The notes: generated by a model not told the origin, from the sequence alone. Positions 1-10,780 are shown, numbered from the stretch's first letter. The stretch: 64,000 nt of DNA from Ellagibacter isourolithinifaciens (GCF_008831035.1 NZ_WAJR01000001.1:124001-188000); one strand, 5' to 3'. Translations and numbers: made by a program.

Positions 1-615
1 GCTCCCGCGGTGGCCACCGGTGTGAAGCGCGTTTTACCCGATCACGTGGTGTTTGCGTACCAAGGCGACGGCGATCTCGCCTCGATCGGCATGGCGGAGA
101 CCGTTCATGCGGCGACGCGCGGCGAGCATATTACCGTCATCTTCATCAACAACGCGATCTACGGCATGACGGGCGGTCAGATGGCTCCTACGAGCCTTCC
201 GAACCAGGTCACGCAGACGAGCCCCTATGGGCGTGACGTTTCGAAGGCGGGCTATCCCGTGCGCGTGTGCGAGCTTTTGAGCACGCTCGACGGCCCGGCG
301 TACATCGAGCGCGTTACCGTCGATTGCAAGAAGAACATCCGCAAGGCGAAAAACGCCATCAAGAAGGCGTTCCAATACCAGATCGACGGCGTTGGCTATT
401 CGTTCATCGAGGTCGTTTCCACCTGCCCCACGAACTGGGGATTGACGCCGCAAGAGGCCTTCGAGTGGATGCGCGAGAATATGCTGCCGTACTATCCGCT
501 CGGCGTCTACCGCGACGTCGTCGCTGATGGTTATGCGAACGCGGCCGAGGCGGCGTCGGCTCGCTCAGCGGCATGCCCCATTGCTCATCCCGAGATGTCG
601 GAAGGGGGCAACTAA
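1..615 (+). CDS. 2-oxoacid:ferredoxin oxidoreductase beta subunit (TPP-binding), 5' partial
   Basis: The window opens inside this gene; the frame is open from base 1 and 204 codons remain. The product binds thiamine pyrophosphate: a GDGD motif follows YQ near the visible N terminus, and the NAIYGMTGGQ segment is the matching Mg/TPP region of KorB/VorB-type beta subunits. The complex oxidatively decarboxylates a 2-oxoacid to an acyl-CoA and reduces ferredoxin in the cytoplasm. The stop overlaps the start of the gamma subunit gene (TAATG), so the two are translationally coupled. Whether the substrate is 2-oxoglutarate or a branched-chain 2-oxoacid cannot be decided here. Confidence 0.9.
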   Translation, partial: APAVATGVKRVLPDHVVFAYQGDGDLASIGMAETVHAATRGEHITVIFINNAIYGMTGGQMAPTSLPNQVTQTSPYGRDVSKAGYPVRVCELLSTLDGPAYIERVTVDCKKNIRKAKNAIKKAFQYQIDGVGYSFIEVVSTCPTNWGLTPQEAFEWMRENMLPYYPLGVYRDVVADGYANAAEAASARSAACPIAHPEMSEGGN

Positions 616-1163
616 TGGCTGAGACGACGTATCCTGATCGCAAGATCGTGCTCGCTGGCTTCGGCGGGCAGGGCGTGCTCTTCGCCGGCAAGGTTATCGC
701 CTATACCGGGCTTATAGGCGATCGCGAGGTTTCGTGGCTGCCTTCTTACGGCCCTGAGATGCGCGGTGGCACCGCGAACTGCAGCGTCAGCTTGGCGGCA
801 GACCCCATCGGCAGCCCGCTCATCACGGCGCCCGATGTCCTTATTGCGATGAACCAACCCTCGCTCGACAAGTTTATCGATGCGGTCGTTCCCGGTGGTC
901 TTATCATCGCCGATTCCACGCTCGTGCAGAGCATTCCCGAGCGCAGTGACGTGACGGTGAAGGCTATTCCCGCCGCCGATATCGCCGAGAAGGCGGGGCT
1001 TAAGGGTTTGGGCAACATCGTGCTCGTGGGCGCTCTCTTCGCGGCGGATCCGTTCTGCGATCCCGAGGTGCTCACGGCGGCGATCGAGAAGTGCGTTCCC
1101 GCGCGCAAAGCTGCGATGCTCGATAAGAACAAGCAGGCGCTCTCGCTCGGTATCGAGGCGTAA
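615..1163 (+). CDS. 2-oxoacid:acceptor oxidoreductase gamma subunit
   Basis: 182 residues, the usual length for a stand-alone gamma subunit of ferredoxin-dependent 2-oxoacid oxidoreductases (POR_gamma fold). The N terminus has the glycine-rich GFGGQGVLFAGK segment, and an SYGPEMRGGTANCSV stretch typical of KorC/VorC follows near residue 45. I chose the ATG at 615 because it overlaps the beta-subunit stop and is preceded by a GGAAGGGGG ribosome site; an upstream in-frame ATG at 573 would lie deep in the beta gene. It completes the core enzyme with the beta subunit; the alpha and ferredoxin subunits should lie left of the window. Confidence 0.9.
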   Translation: MAETTYPDRKIVLAGFGGQGVLFAGKVIAYTGLIGDREVSWLPSYGPEMRGGTANCSVSLAADPIGSPLITAPDVLIAMNQPSLDKFIDAVVPGGLIIADSTLVQSIPERSDVTVKAIPAADIAEKAGLKGLGNIVLVGALFAADPFCDPEVLTAAIEKCVPARKAAMLDKNKQALSLGIEA

Positions 1164-1351
1164 GGGCAGTGTGCGCGGCGAGGGGCGCTAAAGGGACACG
1201 CTTCGCCGCAACTTCTTAACCTTAAAGACGCACGGTTTGTTACGAAGCCCCAGTTGAGGCGCGGCACGCGAGATTCGCTTGCTGCGCTCTCTTTACTTGC
1301 AAGTTGCTGGTATGATATTTCTATTACGCTATCAGTAGGTCGGAGGGTGCC

Positions 1352-1453
1352 TTGAGGTCACGTACTATCGCGTTGCGCTTCGTTCTCGCGATCATGCTCG
1401 CGTTTTCCTTGGCATCCGTCGGCACCTTAGGAGCGGCTTCGGCTGACGAGTAG
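1352..1453 (+). pseudogene. Detached signal peptide of the downstream sensor kinase
   Basis: A TTG codon at 1352, five bases after a GGAGGG ribosome site, opens a 33-codon frame. It reads as a classic Sec signal peptide: basic N terminus, hydrophobic core (FVLAIMLAFSLASVG) and an A-A-S-A cleavage region followed by DE. It ends at TAG (1451-1453), and a TAA follows in the same frame at 1457-1459. After that the same frame runs uninterrupted for 895 sense codons into the histidine kinase. Each stop is one C-to-T change from a glutamine codon. I read this as the original start of the kinase gene, cut off by two nonsense changes. Confidence 0.7.
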
Positions 1454-1486
1454 GGGTAATCTCAGGACGAGGCGGCTTCCTCAAAA

Positions 1487-4144
<2,658 letters not shown>

Positions 4145-4397
4145 TGCTTTGCCCGTTTTGCGTTCGCCTGCTGATGTTCGTGTTGTCCGCTTCGGCTTCT
4201 TGCGGAGCCTTTCGTAGGGACCTTGCTGATGTTCGTGCCGTTCGGCATTACGGAAGCATATCTTGTGTAGCTAAGGTGCCCCCGTAATTGCGCCCGCCGT
4301 GGTGTCATTGGCGGGATTTTTCGCCCTTTGCTCAACGGGTCGGGGGTTGCGCGCGGGCATGCGGTATGATTGTCGCGCTTTAGGAAGCTTTCTTCTT
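4145..4397. other. Intergenic region before tRNA-Sec
   Basis: No gene seen. It holds a 14-base direct repeat, TGCTGATGTTCGTG, at 4169-4182 and 4224-4237, a terminator hairpin at 4293-4321, and a TATGAT -10-like hexamer at 4365-4370 lying 27 bases before the tRNA-Sec 5' end. No good -35 is visible at 17 bases from that hexamer. Confidence 0.5.
4293..4321 (+). terminator. Intrinsic terminator between kinase and tRNA-Sec
   Basis: Six-base stem CCCGCC (4293-4298) / GGCGGG (4310-4315) with an 11-base loop, followed by ATTTTT. It lies 150 bases after the kinase stop and ahead of the tRNA-Sec promoter region. Confidence 0.65.
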
Positions 4398-4494
4398 GGA
4401 GATGGATGGGTCCTGGTGGGCCCCGCGGCCTTCAAAGCCGTTGTGAGGCGCGCAGAACGTCTTGGGTGTGTTCGATTCGCACGCATCTCCGCCA
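4398..4494 (+). tRNA. selC: tRNA-Sec (anticodon UCA)
   Basis: 97 bases including an encoded CCA (4492-4494). It has the features that set tRNA-Sec apart: a 6-bp D stem (GGGTCC/GGGCCC) closed by a 4-base loop TGGT, anticodon loop CTTCAAA with UCA at 4432-4434, a long variable arm (GAGGCG/CGTCTT stem), T loop TTCGATT, and discriminator G. The acceptor pairs GGAGATG with CATCTCC. The eighth acceptor position of a bacterial tRNA-Sec would here be G opposite G, a mismatch. It decodes UGA as selenocysteine together with SelA, SelB and SelD, whose genes are not in this window. Confidence 0.93.
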
Positions 4495-4572
4495 ATATTT
4501 CCATGAAACGACGCGATCGGCGCCGCAAGGTGCTTGCGTGCTTGTTGTCTTTTCCAGGAAATGGGGGGGATT

Positions 4573-5391
4573 ATGGCAGATCAATCAATTTCCGTCGACG
4601 CGTTAAGCCCGGCTCAAACCGAGGCGAAGGCGGAGACTCTCGGCATCTCGAAGGGCTCGATGCCCGCTGGCCGCATGTTTGTCGCCGCGATGCTCGCAGG
4701 CGCCTTCATCGGCTTCGGCGCAATGTTCTTTTGCCTGTTCACAAGCGATTCATCGCTTCCTTTCGCCGTGCAACGCGCTGGCGGCGGCGCTTGCTTCTGC
4801 TTAGGCCTCGTGCTCGTGCTCTGCTGCGGCGCGGAGCTTTTCACCGGCAATTCGCTTATGGTGTGCTCGCTGTTCTCGAAAAAGATCGGCGCAGGCCAGC
4901 TCGCGCGCAACTGGGCGATCGTGTGGCTGGGAAACCTTGCCGGCTCGCTCGTCGTCGTGTTCCTCGTATGCGCCTCGCAGATGGGCGCGATGAACGGGGG
5001 AGCGGTCGGGACGACCATGGTAAACGTTGCTTCCTCGAAGGCCTCGCTTGCACCCGCCACCATCTTCGCGAAGGGCATCCTCTGCAACGTGCTCGTGTGC
5101 CTGGCCGTGTGGATCGGCTTTTCCGCCCGCTCGGTGGTCGATAAGGTGCTCGGTATTTTTCTTCCTATCACTGCGTTTGTGGCCTGCGGGTTCGAGCACT
5201 GCGTGGCGAACATGTTCTTCCTTCCGAGCGGGCTTCTCATGAACATGCTCGGCGTCGGCAACCCGGGGGCGATCGCGCTCGAGGGGCTCGTCGCGAACAT
5301 CGTCATCGCGACGCTCGGCAACATCGTCGGCGGCGTGGCGGTCGGCACGGCGTATTGGTTCGCGTATCGAACTCGTGAGAATCGCGCGTAA
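4573..5391 (+). CDS. Formate/nitrite transporter family channel
   Basis: 272 residues with six predicted membrane helices, the size and layout of FocA/NirC pentameric anion channels. The family-type GFEHCVANMFFLPSG segment is present in the C-terminal half, as is an LLCCGAELFTGNSL-type stretch near helix 3. The start is uncertain: ATG 4573 lies after a GGGGGGA run, and ATG 4561, immediately after AGGAA, adds four residues. The gene begins 79 bases after tRNA-Sec, which suggests, but does not prove, a link to a selenocysteine formate dehydrogenase. Formate, nitrite or another small anion could be the substrate. Confidence 0.85.
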   Translation: MADQSISVDALSPAQTEAKAETLGISKGSMPAGRMFVAAMLAGAFIGFGAMFFCLFTSDSSLPFAVQRAGGGACFCLGLVLVLCCGAELFTGNSLMVCSLFSKKIGAGQLARNWAIVWLGNLAGSLVVVFLVCASQMGAMNGGAVGTTMVNVASSKASLAPATIFAKGILCNVLVCLAVWIGFSARSVVDKVLGIFLPITAFVACGFEHCVANMFFLPSGLLMNMLGVGNPGAIALEGLVANIVIATLGNIVGGVAVGTAYWFAYRTRENRA

Positions 5392-5439
5392 ACCCACGCG
5401 CATACGCTACACTTACCTTTCAACAGTCCACGGGGAAGG

Positions 5440-6264
5440 GTGAGGTTCGTGCTTACGTATTTCAAACGCTATGAGATAGCGGCTTGCGCTATTGCCGTCG
5501 CCATTCCCCTCGTCGTGGTCTTCATCTGGTCGACCATCGAGGGGCGTGCGATGGGCTTTACCGCGGCGGGCGCGGGCGTATCTGTCGTGCTCTTGCTCGC
5601 CGGCCTGTTCATCTTCACGCGCGTGTTTGCTCGCGCAGCGCAGGCTAAGCTCGAAAAGCTCGTCTCCCTCTACAACGATGACTGCGACGTTGCGGCCTTC
5701 CTCGAAGGCTCGTCGAAAATCGCGGAATCCGCCGAGCTACCCTTGGGGGAGCTTCCCGCGTGGTTTTTGTCCTTCTACGCGTGCGCGCTCATCAACGTCG
5801 ACCGCAAGAGGGAGGCCGCGAAGTTCGGCCTCATGATTCAAGACAGCGTGAAGGACGCGCCGACCGATGAGGCGAAGATCGCGCTGTACGCCGATCTGGT
5901 TCCCCTGGTGAAGAGCCTCTTCGACAACAATCGAGTAATCGCGCTCATCGATGAGGCGCTCTCGCTGCCAAACTTGGGGGATGACGTTATCACGCGGCAG
6001 CGCTGCGCCTTTCTTTCCTGGTCGCGCGAGGTCGCCCAGGCAGAACTCGCCCACGACGAGTCGAAGCTCATCGGGCTTTACCGCTCCATCTGGGGCAACC
6101 ACGACCAGTGCACGCGCTTGCGCGTCGTGTATGCTGCCAAGGAAGGCGAGCTTCACGCTGCGGCGGGCAACCGCGATGCGGCAGCAGGCTGCATGCGCTT
6201 CGCCGCCGACAATGGCAAGGATCTCCCCGCAGCGCGAACAGCCCGCGCCTTCTTCGGAGAGTAA
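5440..6264 (+). CDS. Uncharacterised membrane-anchored protein
   Basis: 274 residues. Two hydrophobic helices lie near the N terminus (about residues 12-30 and 42-64). A soluble, mostly helical, charged region of roughly 200 residues follows, with alanine/leucine-rich helices reminiscent of TPR-like repeats but no motif I can name. Start GTG 5440 follows GGGGAAGG; GTG 5449 after GGTGAGG is an equally good alternative. The gene stands between the FocA-type channel and the permease. I do not recognise the family. Confidence 0.7.
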   Translation: MRFVLTYFKRYEIAACAIAVAIPLVVVFIWSTIEGRAMGFTAAGAGVSVVLLLAGLFIFTRVFARAAQAKLEKLVSLYNDDCDVAAFLEGSSKIAESAELPLGELPAWFLSFYACALINVDRKREAAKFGLMIQDSVKDAPTDEAKIALYADLVPLVKSLFDNNRVIALIDEALSLPNLGDDVITRQRCAFLSWSREVAQAELAHDESKLIGLYRSIWGNHDQCTRLRVVYAAKEGELHAAAGNRDAAAGCMRFAADNGKDLPAARTARAFFGE

Positions 6265-6421
6265 GGTGCAGCTGCCTCGGCGCAGGTGACTTTAAAACGC
6301 CCCTTTCGGAAACGGCACCCCCGTTTACGGAATACCGCTAGGAACTGTTAGCACGTTCGAAACAAAAGACTCCTATAATGTCGAATGTTTTTGCAATTCA
6401 CGGTACAAGTGGGGTAGAAGT

Positions 6422-7696
6422 ATGGACTTGATGCAGATTGTGGCCGTGGTGGTGTTCGTCGTCGCGATGGTTGCCATCATGTCGGAGAAGGTGCACCGCG
6501 CGCTCGTCGCCATCGTCGGCGCGATGATCCTGCTCGTCGTCCACGTCGTCACCTTCGACCAGGCCATGAGCCACGTCGACTTCAACACGCTCGGCGTGCT
6601 TCTGGGCATGATGCTCTTCGTCGCCGTGGTGAAGCTCTCGGGCATCTTCGAGTACCTCGCCATCAAGTGCGCGCGCCTCGCGAAGGGCAACCCCTGGCAC
6701 GTCATGGTGCTGTTCGTCTGCCTGACCGCGCTGCTCTCGGCCCTGCTCGACAACGTGACGACGGTCCTGCTCATCGGCCCCATGACCATCACGGTGTGCC
6801 GCCTGCTCGACATCGACGCGGTGCCGTTCTTCCTCGCCGAGATCATGGCCTCCAACATCGGCGGCACGGCGACGCTCATCGGCGACCCTCCCAACATCAT
6901 GATCGGCTCGGCGGCGGGCTACTCGTTCGTCGACTTCGTCCTCTACGACACCCCGGCGGCGCTGCTCTCGCTTGCCGTGATGCTCGCGCTGTTCTACCTG
7001 CTGTTCGGCCGAAAGCTCCACGTCGACGACGCGCACAAAGACGCGCTCGCGGGCCTCGACGAGCGCGAGCAGATCAAGAACCCCGTCCTTCTGCGCCAGA
7101 GCGTCGTCATGATCGCGCTCGTCGTCGTGGGCTTCATGGCCCACGGCTCGCTCGGCATAGAATCCTGCGTCGTCGCGCTCACCGCGGCGGGCGTCCTCAT
7201 GCTGATCTCGGGCGAGCGCATCGAGGAGGCGCTCGCGCACGTTGAGTGGACCACGCTCGTCTTCTTCGCGGGCCTGTTCATCATCGTGGGCGCGCTCTCG
7301 GAGGTCGGCGTCATCGGCATGCTCGCGCAGGCCTTGATCGACGTCACGGGCGGCTCGACCTTCGTCGCCATGCTCGTACTGCTCTTCGCCTCGGCCATCA
7401 TCTCGAGCTTCCTCGACAACATCCCGTTCGTCGCCACGATGATCCCGATCCTTCTGTCCATGGAGGCGACCGGCATGGACGTCGCGCCCCTGTGGTGGGC
7501 CGTTTCGCTCGGCGCCTGCCTCGGCGGCAACGGCACCTTGATCGGCGCGTCGGCGAACGTCGTCATGTCCGACATCTCGCGCAAGAACGGCCACGTTATT
7601 ACGTTCGCACACTTCTTCAAAGTCGGCTTCCCCACGATGCTCGCGACCGTCGCCGTGTCAGCAATCTATCTAATCGTGCGTTTTCCGCCAATGTAG
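6422..7696 (+). CDS. ArsB/NhaD-family (ion transporter superfamily) permease
   Basis: 424 residues with about ten to eleven membrane helices in two related halves. The first half has LLDNVTTVLLIGP and GGTATLIGDPPNIMIGS; the second has SSFLDNIPFVATMIP and LGGNGTLIGASANVV. These duplicated re-entrant motifs mark the ArsB/NhaD/SLC13-like superfamily. The substrate (arsenite, a Na+/H+ exchange, or a dicarboxylate/anion) cannot be told from sequence, and no arsR or arsC lies nearby to favour arsenite. A TATAAT-like -10 sits at 6373-6378, and the gene stands alone upstream of the pyr operon. Confidence 0.85.
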   Translation: MDLMQIVAVVVFVVAMVAIMSEKVHRALVAIVGAMILLVVHVVTFDQAMSHVDFNTLGVLLGMMLFVAVVKLSGIFEYLAIKCARLAKGNPWHVMVLFVCLTALLSALLDNVTTVLLIGPMTITVCRLLDIDAVPFFLAEIMASNIGGTATLIGDPPNIMIGSAAGYSFVDFVLYDTPAALLSLAVMLALFYLLFGRKLHVDDAHKDALAGLDEREQIKNPVLLRQSVVMIALVVVGFMAHGSLGIESCVVALTAAGVLMLISGERIEEALAHVEWTTLVFFAGLFIIVGALSEVGVIGMLAQALIDVTGGSTFVAMLVLLFASAIISSFLDNIPFVATMIPILLSMEATGMDVAPLWWAVSLGACLGGNGTLIGASANVVMSDISRKNGHVITFAHFFKVGFPTMLATVAVSAIYLIVRFPPM

Positions 7697-7729
7697 CATT
7701 TCGGGGTTTCGCGCTGCGCGAAGCTGCCC

Positions 7730-7735
7730 TATACT
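7730..7735 (+). promoter_or_regulatory. -10 element of the pyr operon
   Basis: TATACT about seven bases before 7742, which would start the transcript almost exactly at the PyrR RNA element. The -35 region (TTTCGC at 7707-7712, spacer 17) is weak and overlaps a TTCGCG-CTG-CGCGAA hairpin that may end the permease transcript. Confidence 0.5.
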
Positions 7736-7744
7736 TGCGTGCAG

Positions 7745-7779
7745 TCCTTTAAAAGCGGTACAGAGAGACCGACAAGGAG
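7745..7779 (+). promoter_or_regulatory. PyrR-binding RNA element
   Basis: A stem-loop with lower stem CCTT (7746-7749)/AAGG (7774-7777), an internal AAAAG/AC bulge region, upper stem CGGT (7756-7759)/ACCG (7768-7771), and the loop ACAGAGAG. The layout and the CAGAGAG loop match the Bacillus PyrR binding loop, where PyrR with UMP binds to repress pyr genes. The 3' strand contains AAGGAG, a perfect Shine-Dalgarno sequence, so PyrR binding would also hide a ribosome site. Confidence 0.8.
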
Positions 7780-7844
7780 TGCGAGCGATTCATCCAGGTG
7801 AAGTCGCACTATCGCAGAACCGAGCGGTCTGCCTGCATCCCTGA
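7779..7844 (+). CDS. Possible pyr leader peptide
   Basis: A 21-codon frame (GTG start, or ATT at 7788) directly after the AAGGAG inside the PyrR element, ending at TGA 7842-7844. Its stop lies in the edge and loop of the hairpin that covers the pyrR ribosome site, so translation of the leader could open that hairpin. GTG 7779 overlaps the AAGGAG; ATT 7788 has better spacing but is a rare start codon. The peptide has no recognised motif. Existence is inferred from layout only. Confidence 0.35.
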   Translation: MRAIHPGEVALSQNRAVCLHP

Positions 7845-7858
7845 TTGGAAGAGGGTGC
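7835..7858 (+). promoter_or_regulatory. Hairpin sequestering the pyrR ribosome site
   Basis: GCA (7835-7837) plus CCCT (7839-7842) pair with AGGG (7852-7855) plus TGC (7856-7858), with one bulged T. The 3' strand contains the GAGGG Shine-Dalgarno sequence five bases before the pyrR ATG. No U tract follows, so it is more likely a translational than a transcriptional control element. Confidence 0.5.
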
Positions 7859-7860
7859 TA

Positions 7861-8469
7861 ATGACAGATACTAGAACAGTGAAATCCGTCTGTATGGACG
7901 CAGACGAAATTGAGCGATCGCTCACGCGCATCGCGCACCAGATTCTCGAGGCCAACCATGGTGCCTCGAACATCGCCTTGGTGGGAATCCTCACCCGAGG
8001 CGATCTGCTCGCACATCGCCTTGCGAGTAAGATCAAGCAGATCGAGGGCACTGACGTACCGCTCGGCGCGCTCGACATCAGCTTCTATCGCGATGATTTC
8101 GCGACGCATCTTTCCCCCGAGGTTCACTCGACCGACATCCGCTTCGACATCGACGGACTGACCGTCGTGCTTGTCGACGACGTCCTGTTCACCGGCCGCA
8201 CCATCCGCGCGGCGCTCGATGCGCTGAGCGATTTCGGCCGCCCCTCCTGCGTGCAGCTTGCAGTCCTCGTCGACCGAGGGCACCGCGAGCTTCCCATCCG
8301 TGCCGATTTCGTCGGCAAGAACGTCCCTTCCTCGTCGCACGAGAACGTCCGCCTCTTTTTGGAGGAAGTCGATGGCGTCTCTGCCGTCGAGGTCCTCGAG
8401 ATGGCGCCAGGGGACCGTGCGGGTTCCGCCCCGCTTGGCGCTGAACAGCCCCAGGAAAAGGAGGCGTAG
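7861..8469 (+). CDS. pyrR: Bifunctional pyr operon regulator / uracil phosphoribosyltransferase PyrR
   Basis: 202 residues, slightly longer than the roughly 180 of Bacillus PyrR because of a C-terminal tail (about the last 20 residues, P/E/A-rich). The PRPP-binding motif [20 protein letters not shown] is intact, and the [10 protein letters not shown] and [16 protein letters not shown] segments are typical. PyrR binds the leader RNA when UMP is high, and can also make UMP from uracil and PRPP. The ATG at 7861 is chosen because GAGGG lies five bases upstream and the family starts near here. It is the first gene of the pyr operon and probably controls its own leader. Confidence 0.93.
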   Translation: MTDTRTVKSVCMDADEIERSLTRIAHQILEANHGASNIALVGILTRGDLLAHRLASKIKQIEGTDVPLGALDISFYRDDFATHLSPEVHSTDIRFDIDGLTVVLVDDVLFTGRTIRAALDALSDFGRPSCVQLAVLVDRGHRELPIRADFVGKNVPSSSHENVRLFLEEVDGVSAVEVLEMAPGDRAGSAPLGAEQPQEKEA

Positions 8470-8474
8470 CAGCT

Positions 8475-9419
8475 ATGGCCTTCAACCACAAGCACCTCAT
8501 CAACATCTCCGACTACTCCGCGGAAGACATCACGCGGATCCTCGACACCGCCGCAAGCTTCCGCGCGGTGAACGAGCGGCGTATCAAGAAGGTGCCGACG
8601 CTCAAGGGCTTCACCGTCGTAAACATGTTCAACGAGCCTTCGACCCGCACGCGTTCGTCGTTCGAGCTCGCCGAGAAGCGCCTGTCGTGCGATACGCTCA
8701 ACTTCGGCGGGTCCTCCACCTCCACGGTGAAGGGCGAAAGCTTGCGCGACACCGTGCAGACGCTCTGCTCGTACAAGATCGATGCCATCGTCGTGCGCGA
8801 CAAGCACGCGGGAGCGCCGCGCAAGGTCGCCGATGTTTCCGGCGTGTCCGTCATCTGCGCAGGTGACGGCAAGCATCAGCATCCTACGCAAGCGCTGCTC
8901 GACCTGTACACCATTCGCGAGCGTTTCGGCCGCATCGAGGGCCTTCGCGTCGGCATCGTCGGAGACATCGGCCATTCGCGCGTCTGCGGCTCGCTTATCC
9001 CCGCGCTCAAGATCATGGGCGCCCATGTCACCGTCATCGCGCCGCCGACGCTTATGCCGGCAGCTCCCGAAATCTTAGGGGCCGATGAAATCACGTGCGA
9101 CCTCGACGCGGCGCTGCCCGAGCTCGACGTGGTATACATGCTGCGCATCCAGCGCGAGCGCCTCGAGGGCGCGCCGTACCCGAGCCTTCGCGAGTACAAC
9201 CTGCTCTTCGGCCTGACCGAGGAGCGCGAGAAACTCATGCGGCCCGAAGCCATCGTGTGCCATCCAGGACCTGTAAACCGCGGCGTCGAGCTCGACGATT
9301 ATATGTGCGACCACCCGCAGCGCTCCGTCATCTTGGACCAGGTCTATTCCGGCGTGCTCGTCCGTATGGCCGTTCTCTATTTGCTGTTAGGAGGAACCGA
9401 CAATGGCGTTGATGCTTAA
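8475..9419 (+). CDS. pyrB: Aspartate carbamoyltransferase catalytic subunit
   Basis: 314 residues, full length. The carbamoyl-phosphate loop FNEPSTRTRSSFELA and the HQHPTQALLDLYTI motif are present. It condenses carbamoyl phosphate with aspartate to carbamoyl aspartate, the committed step of pyrimidine synthesis. No pyrI regulatory gene follows, which fits control by PyrR rather than allosteric control by a PyrI chain. It starts five bases after pyrR and its 3' end overlaps pyrC by 17 bases. Confidence 0.96.
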   Translation: MAFNHKHLINISDYSAEDITRILDTAASFRAVNERRIKKVPTLKGFTVVNMFNEPSTRTRSSFELAEKRLSCDTLNFGGSSTSTVKGESLRDTVQTLCSYKIDAIVVRDKHAGAPRKVADVSGVSVICAGDGKHQHPTQALLDLYTIRERFGRIEGLRVGIVGDIGHSRVCGSLIPALKIMGAHVTVIAPPTLMPAAPEILGADEITCDLDAALPELDVVYMLRIQRERLEGAPYPSLREYNLLFGLTEEREKLMRPEAIVCHPGPVNRGVELDDYMCDHPQRSVILDQVYSGVLVRMAVLYLLLGGTDNGVDA

Positions 9420-10707
9420 GAACGCGCGGCTTCTCGACCCCCAGGTTGGGCTCGATGAGGTCGCTGACATCCTGATCCGCGATGGCCGCATCGTGGAGAT
9501 TGGCCACGACCTTGAGATGCCGAAGGGCATCGAGCGCGACCTTTCGGGAAAGATCATCGTCCCCGGCCTGGTCGACATGCACGTTCACTTGCGTGACCCC
9601 GGATTCGAGTACAAAGGCGACATCGAGTCCGAAACGAAGGCGGCGGCTCACGGCGGCTTCACCGCGGTATGCGCGATGCCGAACACGAACCCCGTCTGCG
9701 ATAACGCGACCATCGTGGAATACGTGCAGCGCAAGGCCTCTGAAGTCGGCTTCTGCCGCGTGCTCGTGTCGGGCGCGCTTACGCAGGGGCTCGAAGGCGA
9801 GGTGCTCTCCGAGATGGGGGACATGGTCGCTCACGGTGCCGTCGCGTTCACCGACGACGGCCGCGGCGTGCAGGACTCGGGTATGATGCGCCGCACGATG
9901 GACTACGCCAAGCAGTTCGACCGCGTCGTCATGTGCCACTGCCAAGATGAGGGTCTCGTGGGCGCGGGCCAGGTGAACGAAGGGGAATGCTCCACGCGCC
10001 TCGGCCTTTTAGGTTGGCCTGCGGAAGGCGAGGAGCTCGAAATCATGCGTGACATCGCGCTTTGCCGCCTGACGGGATGCCATTTCCACGCGCAGCACGT
10101 AACGACCGCGCGCGGGCTCGAGCTCATTCGCGCCGCCAAAGCCGAGGGGCTGCCCGTCACCTGCGAGGTCACGCCGCACCATCTGCTTCTCGACGACTCG
10201 ATGATCGGCGAGGACTACGATACGAACTACAAGGTGAACCCACCGCTTCGCACGAAGGCCGACGTCGCTGCGCTTCGCGCCGGTCTTGCCGACGGCACGG
10301 TCGATGCCATCGTCACCGATCACGCGCCGCACGCGACCTACGAGAAGGATCGCGAGTTCGAGCTTGCTCCCTTCGGGATGACGGGTATCGAGACCTCGCT
10401 CGGCCTCATGCTCACCCATATGGTCGGTGAGGGCGTGATCGGTTTGAACCGTCTCGTCGAGCTCATGGCTGTGAACCCTCGGACGATCCTGCGAGACGAG
10501 CGTGTGGCCATCGAGCCGGGCTCTATCGCCGATTTGACGGTCATCGACCCCGACGCGGAGTGGACGGTTGCCAAAGACGACTTCTGCTCTAAGGCGCAGA
10601 ACACGCCGTTTGTCGGATGGAATCTTCGTGGGCGTGCGACCGACGTATTCGTCGGCGGTTACGCGACGATGGAAGACGGTGCGGTTTGCTCTACGGTCAA
10701 AAAGTAA
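9403..10707 (+). CDS. pyrC: Dihydroorotase
   Basis: 434 residues, the long class I type. The metal-binding DMHVHLRDPG motif near residue 58 and the DHAPH motif near residue 306 are intact, so it is catalytically competent rather than the inactive PyrC' type. It closes carbamoyl aspartate to dihydroorotate. The ATG at 9403 lies inside the end of pyrB after a GGAGG (AGGAGGAACC) sequence; an ATG at 9412 is a second possibility. Confidence 0.95.
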   Translation: MALMLKNARLLDPQVGLDEVADILIRDGRIVEIGHDLEMPKGIERDLSGKIIVPGLVDMHVHLRDPGFEYKGDIESETKAAAHGGFTAVCAMPNTNPVCDNATIVEYVQRKASEVGFCRVLVSGALTQGLEGEVLSEMGDMVAHGAVAFTDDGRGVQDSGMMRRTMDYAKQFDRVVMCHCQDEGLVGAGQVNEGECSTRLGLLGWPAEGEELEIMRDIALCRLTGCHFHAQHVTTARGLELIRAAKAEGLPVTCEVTPHHLLLDDSMIGEDYDTNYKVNPPLRTKADVAALRAGLADGTVDAIVTDHAPHATYEKDREFELAPFGMTGIETSLGLMLTHMVGEGVIGLNRLVELMAVNPRTILRDERVAIEPGSIADLTVIDPDAEWTVAKDDFCSKAQNTPFVGWNLRGRATDVFVGGYATMEDGAVCSTVKK

Positions 10708-10745
10708 GGCGCCTTTACGGCGATTTCGATACGATAGCGGATGAC

Positions 10746-10761
10746 GCCCGCGATGGCGGGC
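10746..10761 (+). repeat. Hairpin between pyrC and carA
   Basis: GCCCGC-GATG-GCGGGC, a perfect six-base stem with a tetraloop, in the 73-base gap that splits the pyr operon. No U tract follows. It may stabilise or process the transcript. Confidence 0.5.
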
Positions 10762-10780
10762 TTGAACGGAAAGGAACGAT

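Noticed and set aside
1451-1459. Recoding of the kinase stops as selenocysteine or pyrrolysine
   Set aside because: Selenocysteine uses TGA; these are TAG and TAA. Pyrrolysine could explain only the TAG.
4169-4237. 14-base direct repeat TGCTGATGTTCGTG as a mobile-element target or attachment site
   Set aside because: The interval is 55 bases with no integrase or IS remnant, and the copies do not flank a gene.
4299-5144. 281-codon open frame on the + strand
   Set aside because: Runs through a terminator and tRNA-Sec and into the channel gene in another frame; Arg-rich and without motifs.
7779-7860. N-terminal extension of pyrR from GTG 7798
   Set aside because: It has no ribosome site, would add 21 residues absent from PyrR proteins, and the ATG at 7861 has a well-placed GAGGG.
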